Below are positions 60,123-64,000 of a stretch of 64,000 nt of DNA, in pieces (within the stretch, counting starts at the first letter, position 1; the number at the start of each line of letters is the position of its first letter). Made by a program: the position numbers and the translations under genes. The DNA comes from Streptomyces himalayensis subsp. himalayensis (GTDB lineage: Bacteria; Actinomycetota; Actinomycetes; Streptomycetales; Streptomycetaceae): NCBI RefSeq assembly GCF_013778455.1, contig NZ_JACEHE010000010.1, forward strand, positions 202,359-266,358, given 5' to 3'. Under the pieces are notes generated by a model that worked only from the letters and a program-made list of their open reading frames with translations, had not been told where the DNA came from and did not search any database.

Positions 60123-61298
60123 GTGAGTACAACGAACATGACGCCGCACGTCGCGCACCAGGGCGAGGCGACCCTGGACAGGATCTCCTGGCTCAAGCTC
60201 TCCTCGGTCACCCTTCCGCTGGCCACTCCCGTCAGTGACGCCAAGGTCCTCACGGGACGCCAGGCGCCGATGACCGAGGTCGCCTTCCTCTTCGTCGAGG
60301 TCGGTACCGAGCAGGGGCACGAGGGCATCGGCTTCAGTTACTCGAAGCGCGCGGGCGGCCCTGGCCAGTTCGCGCACGCGAAGGAGATCGCCCCCGCTCT
60401 GATCGGCGAGGACCCCAGCGATATCGCCAGAATCTGGACGAAGCTGGTGTGGGCGGGCGCATCGGTCGGCCGCAGCGGCCTTTCCACGCAGGCCATCGCG
60501 GCCTTCGACATCGCCCTGTGGGACCTCAAGGCCAAGCGGGCCGGTCTGCCCCTCGCCAAGCTGCTGGGCGCGCACCGCGACTCCGTCCGCTGCTACAACA
60601 CCTCCGGCGGCTTCCTTCACACCCCGACCGAGCAGGTCCTGGAGAACGCCACCGCATCCCTCGCCAGCGGTATCGGCGGCATCAAGATCAAGGTGGGCCA
60701 GCCCGACGGGAAGGCGGATCTGCGTCGTCTGACCGCCGTACGCGAGCACCTCGGCGACGACGTGCCCCTCATGGTCGACGCCAACCAGCAGTGGGACCGG
60801 CCCACCGCGCAGCGCATGGGGCGCGCCCTCGAGGAGTTCGGCCTGACCTGGATCGAGGAACCCCTCGACGCATACGACGCCCAGGGCCACGCCGCCCTCG
60901 CCGCCTCGCTGGACACGCCCGTGGCGACGGGCGAGATGCTCGCCAGCGTGGCCGAGCACTACGAGCTGCTGCGCCACAACGCGGCTGACATCATCCAGCC
61001 GGACGCGCCCCGCATCGGCGGCATCACCCAGTTCCTCAAGCTCGCCGCCCTCGCCGAGCACCAGCACGTGCAGCTCGCGCCCCACTTCGCCATGGAGATC
61101 CACCTCCACCTCGCCGCCGCCTACCCGTACGAGCCGTGGGTGGAGCACTTCGACTGGCTGGAGCCCCTGTTCAACGAGCGCCTCCACATCAGCGACGGCC
61201 GCATGCACGTGTCATCGCGGCCCGGCCTCGGCATCACCCTCAGCGAGCAGGCCCGGGCCTGGACCCAGGCGGTGCACGAGGTGGGCGCGCGGCCCTGA
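60123..61298 (+). CDS. enolase-superfamily sugar-acid dehydratase (L-talarate/galactarate dehydratase type)
   Basis: This 391-aa enolase-superfamily enzyme has the KxK motif GIKIKVG (K188, K190) and metal ligands D219 (LMVDANQQW), E245 (WIEEPL) and E271 (ATGEML). The catalytic His 321 is in APHFAMEIH. These match the L-talarate/galactarate dehydratase group, which makes 5-keto-4-deoxyglucarate from the hexarate. The GTG at 60123 has GGAG 10 bases upstream. It precedes kdgD, which uses that product. Confidence 0.9.
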   Translation: MSTTNMTPHVAHQGEATLDRISWLKLSSVTLPLATPVSDAKVLTGRQAPMTEVAFLFVEVGTEQGHEGIGFSYSKRAGGPGQFAHAKEIAPALIGEDPSDIARIWTKLVWAGASVGRSGLSTQAIAAFDIALWDLKAKRAGLPLAKLLGAHRDSVRCYNTSGGFLHTPTEQVLENATASLASGIGGIKIKVGQPDGKADLRRLTAVREHLGDDVPLMVDANQQWDRPTAQRMGRALEEFGLTWIEEPLDAYDAQGHAALAASLDTPVATGEMLASVAEHYELLRHNAADIIQPDAPRIGGITQFLKLAALAEHQHVQLAPHFAMEIHLHLAAAYPYEPWVEHFDWLEPLFNERLHISDGRMHVSSRPGLGITLSEQARAWTQAVHEVGARP

Positions 61299-61361
61299 AG
61301 CATCCGGGGTGCCCGTGGCTCACATTCACCAGCCGGGTGCCTCACCTCGACTTCCCTCTTC

Positions 61362-61383
61362 GTACGTACGACTGCGTACGTAC
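61362..61383. promoter_or_regulatory. palindrome between dehydratase and KdgD genes
   Basis: GTACGTACG (61362-61370), ACTG and CGTACGTAC (61375-61383) are perfect 9-bp arms. The 114-base gap also holds the kdgD ribosome-binding region. This looks like a regulator site, perhaps GntR or LysR type. Confidence 0.6.
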
Positions 61384-61412
61384 AACGAGTCCCTCTACAT
61401 GGAGACAAGTAC

Positions 61413-62360
61413 ATGTCACTGAACACGGCGGCCCAGGACGTCGCGCGACGGCTGCGGGACGGCATGGCGGGCGGCGTGCTGTCCTTCCCCCTCACCAGCT
61501 TCACGGAAGACGGCAGCCTCGACCTGGACGCCTACCGCGCCTACCTGGCCGATCAGCTGGCCACCGCTCCGGGCGCGGTCTTCCCTGCGTGCGGCACGGG
61601 CGAGTTCACCGCGCTCGACGAGGACGAGTACCGCCAGGTCGTCTCCGCGGCGGTAGAGGTGGCCGACGGACGTATGCCGGTCGTCGCAGGCATCGGCTAC
61701 GGCTGGGCGCAGGCCCTGCGCTTCGCGCGGATCGCGGAGGAGGCCGGTGCGGACGCCGCGCTGGTGCTTCCCCACTACCTCCTCAAGGCCCCGCAGGACG
61801 GCCTCGTCGAGCAGGTGCGCCGCATCGCCGCCGGCACCGAGCTGCCGCTCATCGCCTACCAGCGCGACCAGGTGGCCTTCACCGTCGAGAGCCTGCGCCG
61901 CATCGCGGAGATCCCCACGGTCATCGGTCTCAAGGACGGACACAGCGACCTGGACCGTCTGCAGCGCCTCACCCTCGCCGCGCCCGACCACCTGCTCTTC
62001 TTCAACGGGGCCGCCACCGCCGAAGTACAAGCCCGCGCGTACGCCGCCATCGGCGTGCCCGCCTACTCGTCGGCGGTACACGCCTTCGCACCCGAGATCG
62101 CGAACGCCTTCTTCACCGCCTTCCAGAACGGCGACCAGGCCAGGACCGACGAACTGCTCCGCGGTTTCTACGTCCCGCTCGTCGAGCTCCGGGACCGGGT
62201 ACCCGGCTACGCGGTCTCCCTGGTCAAGGCCGCGGCGCGGCTGCGCGGCAAGCCCGTCGGCCCGGTCCGCGCCCCGCTCACCGAACCCGGCCCGGAGGAC
62301 CTGGCCGACCTGGAGAAGCTGCTCGAGGCGGGTCTGGGGCTGGTGGGCGCCGGGGCGTGA
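61413..62360 (+). CDS. kdgD: 5-dehydro-4-deoxyglucarate dehydratase
   Basis: This 315-aa class I aldolase-fold enzyme converts 5-keto-4-deoxyglucarate to 2,5-dioxopentanoate with loss of carbon dioxide and water. The Schiff-base lysine is K174 in IGLKDGHSD, with Y149 in IAYQRDQ, as in the DapA family. Length and FPACGTGEF match KdgD. The product would enter the TCA cycle through 2-oxoglutarate semialdehyde dehydrogenase, which is not in this window. Confidence 0.93.
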   Translation: MSLNTAAQDVARRLRDGMAGGVLSFPLTSFTEDGSLDLDAYRAYLADQLATAPGAVFPACGTGEFTALDEDEYRQVVSAAVEVADGRMPVVAGIGYGWAQALRFARIAEEAGADAALVLPHYLLKAPQDGLVEQVRRIAAGTELPLIAYQRDQVAFTVESLRRIAEIPTVIGLKDGHSDLDRLQRLTLAAPDHLLFFNGAATAEVQARAYAAIGVPAYSSAVHAFAPEIANAFFTAFQNGDQARTDELLRGFYVPLVELRDRVPGYAVSLVKAAARLRGKPVGPVRAPLTEPGPEDLADLEKLLEAGLGLVGAGA

Positions 62361-62643
62361 GCCCCGTCCGACCCGTGGCCGACATCTCTGCGTGACGGCC
62401 ACGCACCAGCAACGCCGTACCACCACGGAGACCGGTTCGCAGCACCCGGCACCGGCCTCCGCCCTGTCGTGCACGCGAACACCCATGCCCGTGAGCCACA
62501 CCCACCGGCACCGGCCCACCCGGGCGCCACGCCCGGCCGCCACGCCACCCCCGGTACTTCACCGCCCTGGTCCGTACGACGCATGACGGACGCCCGATGG
62601 ACCAGGGCCATCAACTGAGCACAGTTCAAAGGGGAACTGCACC

Positions 62644-63984
62644 ATGCCTCTTGTCGTCGTCGGAATCAGCGTACTGATCCTGCTGTTCCTCATGACCAGG
62701 TTGAAACTCAACGGCTTCATCTCCCTCCTCCTGGTGGCCGTCGGGGTCGCGCTGGTCCAGGGGATTCCGGCCGCGGAGATCGCGGACGTCCTCGGGGAGG
62801 GCGTCGGCGGCCAGATCGGCGACACCATGCTCGTCGTCGGACTCGGCGCCATGCTGGGCCGCGTCATGGGAGACTCGGGCGCCGCCCAGCGAATAGCGAA
62901 CAAACTCATCGACGCCTTCGGTGAGCACTATGTGCAGGTCGCCATGGTCGTGACGGCCATGCTCATCGGCGTGACGATGTTCTACGAGGTCGCCTTCGTC
63001 ATCATCGTGCCGGTCGCGTTCACCATCGTCCGCGTCACCCGCAAGAACCTGCTGTGGGTGGGCCTCCCGATGTCGATCGCCCTGTCCACGATGCACAGCT
63101 TCCTGCCGCCCCACCCCGGCCCCACCGCGGTGGCCGCCACCTTCGACGCCTCGGTCGGCAAGACGCTGTTCTACGGCCTCTTCTTCGCCGTGCCCTTCGG
63201 CGCGCTCATCGCCCTGGTGTGGCCGCGGCTTCCGTTCGTCCGGAAGATGAACCCGTCCATCCCGACCGGCCTGGTCACGGAGCGCGTCTTCGAAGACGAC
63301 GAGATGCCGAGCATGGCCTGGTCCCTGTTCGTGGCCCTCGTCCCCGTCGTACTGATCGCGGGCGCTGCTGTGACCGACATGGCGGTGTCCGACAAGGACA
63401 ACCCGGTCCTGCACGCCGTCAACTTCATCGGCTCGGCACCCATCGCCCTCCTGCTGACGCTGTGCCTGGCCATCTGGGCGTTCGGCCCGCGGATCGGCCG
63501 CGGACTGGACGAAGTGAGCTCGTCGTGCGTCTCGGCGGCCAAGTCCATGGCCCTGATCCTCATGGTCATCGGTGCCGGTGGCGCGTACAAGGGCGTTCTC
63601 GTCGAGGGTGGCATCGCCGACTACATCAAGGACTTCACGGACGGCTGGGACATCTCGCCGATCATCCTTGCGTGGCTCATCGCGGCCATCCTCCGCATCG
63701 CCCTCGGATCCGCGACGGTCGCCGTCGTCACGGCCGCCGGTATCGTGGCGCCGCTCGTCGCCGGCAGCGGCGTCCACCCCGAACTCATGGTGCTCGCCGT
63801 CTCCTGCGGGTCGATCGCCTTCAGCCACGTCAACGACCCCGGCTTCTGGATGTTCAAGGAGTACTTCAACCTGTCGGTCCTCGACGCGATCAAGGCGCGG
63901 ACCACGTACACGACCGTGCTCGCGATCCTCGGCCTGGGCGGGGTTCTCGCCGTCGAGTGGGCCCTGGACACTCTCAGCGTCTAA
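62644..63984 (+). CDS. gntP: GntP family gluconate/sugar-acid permease
   Basis: This 446-aa permease has about 14 hydrophobic segments and the GntP features LSTMHSFLPPHPGPTAVAATF and FSHVNDPGFWMFKEYFNLS. It probably imports a sugar acid (galactarate, glucarate or gluconate) for the dehydratase and KdgD. The ATG at 62644 has AAAGGGGA 5-9 bases upstream. The 283 bases before it (62361-62643) are C-rich and hold no gene. Stop TAA at 63982-63984. Confidence 0.93.
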   Translation: MPLVVVGISVLILLFLMTRLKLNGFISLLLVAVGVALVQGIPAAEIADVLGEGVGGQIGDTMLVVGLGAMLGRVMGDSGAAQRIANKLIDAFGEHYVQVAMVVTAMLIGVTMFYEVAFVIIVPVAFTIVRVTRKNLLWVGLPMSIALSTMHSFLPPHPGPTAVAATFDASVGKTLFYGLFFAVPFGALIALVWPRLPFVRKMNPSIPTGLVTERVFEDDEMPSMAWSLFVALVPVVLIAGAAVTDMAVSDKDNPVLHAVNFIGSAPIALLLTLCLAIWAFGPRIGRGLDEVSSSCVSAAKSMALILMVIGAGGAYKGVLVEGGIADYIKDFTDGWDISPIILAWLIAAILRIALGSATVAVVTAAGIVAPLVAGSGVHPELMVLAVSCGSIAFSHVNDPGFWMFKEYFNLSVLDAIKARTTYTTVLAILGLGGVLAVEWALDTLSV

Positions 63985-64000
63985 GACCGACCGGCAAATG

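Noticed and set aside
1..64000. tRNA, rRNA, CRISPR, transposase or prophage gene
   Set aside because: No cloverleaf-type sequence, spaced repeat array or recognisable integrase or transposase motif was seen.

Overview
The window reads as chromosomal DNA of a Streptomyces or close relative. The supporting signs are very high GC with strongly GC-biased third codon positions, frequent GTG/TTG starts and Tat and lipoprotein signals. Others are an XRE/DUF397/histidine-kinase-like ATPase triad, an F420-type nitroreductase, a Streptomyces-type sulfur leader peptide and abundant secreted polysaccharide enzymes. I see no rRNA, tRNA, CRISPR array, transposase or phage gene.

Layout. 1-9.8 kb: assimilatory sulfate/sulfonate cluster on the minus strand. 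It starts with a leader peptide and continues sulfite reductase, 59-aa zinc ribbon, cysH, cysC, cysD, cysN, then a sulfonate-type ABC transporter (lipoprotein, ATPase, permease) and a CbiX-like chelatase for siroheme. 9.8-19.8 kb: housekeeping and miscellaneous genes (GNAT, receiver-only response regulator, GAF regulator, AidB-like acyl-CoA dehydrogenase, YihY, Tat amidase with a small partner, dihydrolipoyl dehydrogenase). 19.8-34.2 kb: plant cell-wall (rhamnogalacturonan/arabinan/galactan) degradation: GH127, LacI, a beta-strand-repeat surface protein, MFS transporter, two GH43-type enzymes (one with CBM13), PL4 lyase and CE12-type esterase. A cupin and a homocysteine methyltransferase lie inside it. 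34.2-37 kb: a TPP riboswitch with no gene behind it, a zinc-ribbon membrane protein and a metallophosphatase. 37-46.3 kb: PQQ-type sugar dehydrogenase, LamG protein, a complete Liv-type ABC transporter and a LacI regulator. 46.5-50.3 kb: NMT1/THI5-like ABC transporter. 50.4-57 kb: XRE-DUF397-ATPase triad, methyltransferase, FG-GAP lipoprotein, nitroreductase-hemerythrin fusion and DUF4328 protein. 57-64 kb: Tat-exported PAP2/haloperoxidase-like protein, then a galactarate-type sugar-acid pathway (LysR, enolase-superfamily dehydratase, KdgD, GntP permease).

How it fits together. The sulfur genes form one translationally coupled path from sulfate to sulfide, with the chelatase supplying siroheme. 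The carbohydrate genes would cut pectin side chains outside the cell. The terminal sugar-acid genes could handle oxidised galacturonate (galactarate), although that link is inferred from proximity only.

The most unusual items are a structurally complete TPP riboswitch (34491-34679) facing the 3' end of an opposite-strand gene; a sulfur leader peptide upstream of sulfite reductase; and the tail of a sugar ABC permease left between LacI and GH127. In addition, 20-27-bp tandem duplications recur at several unrelated loci, and a 21-bp perfect palindrome lies between the XRE regulator and its divergent ATPase.
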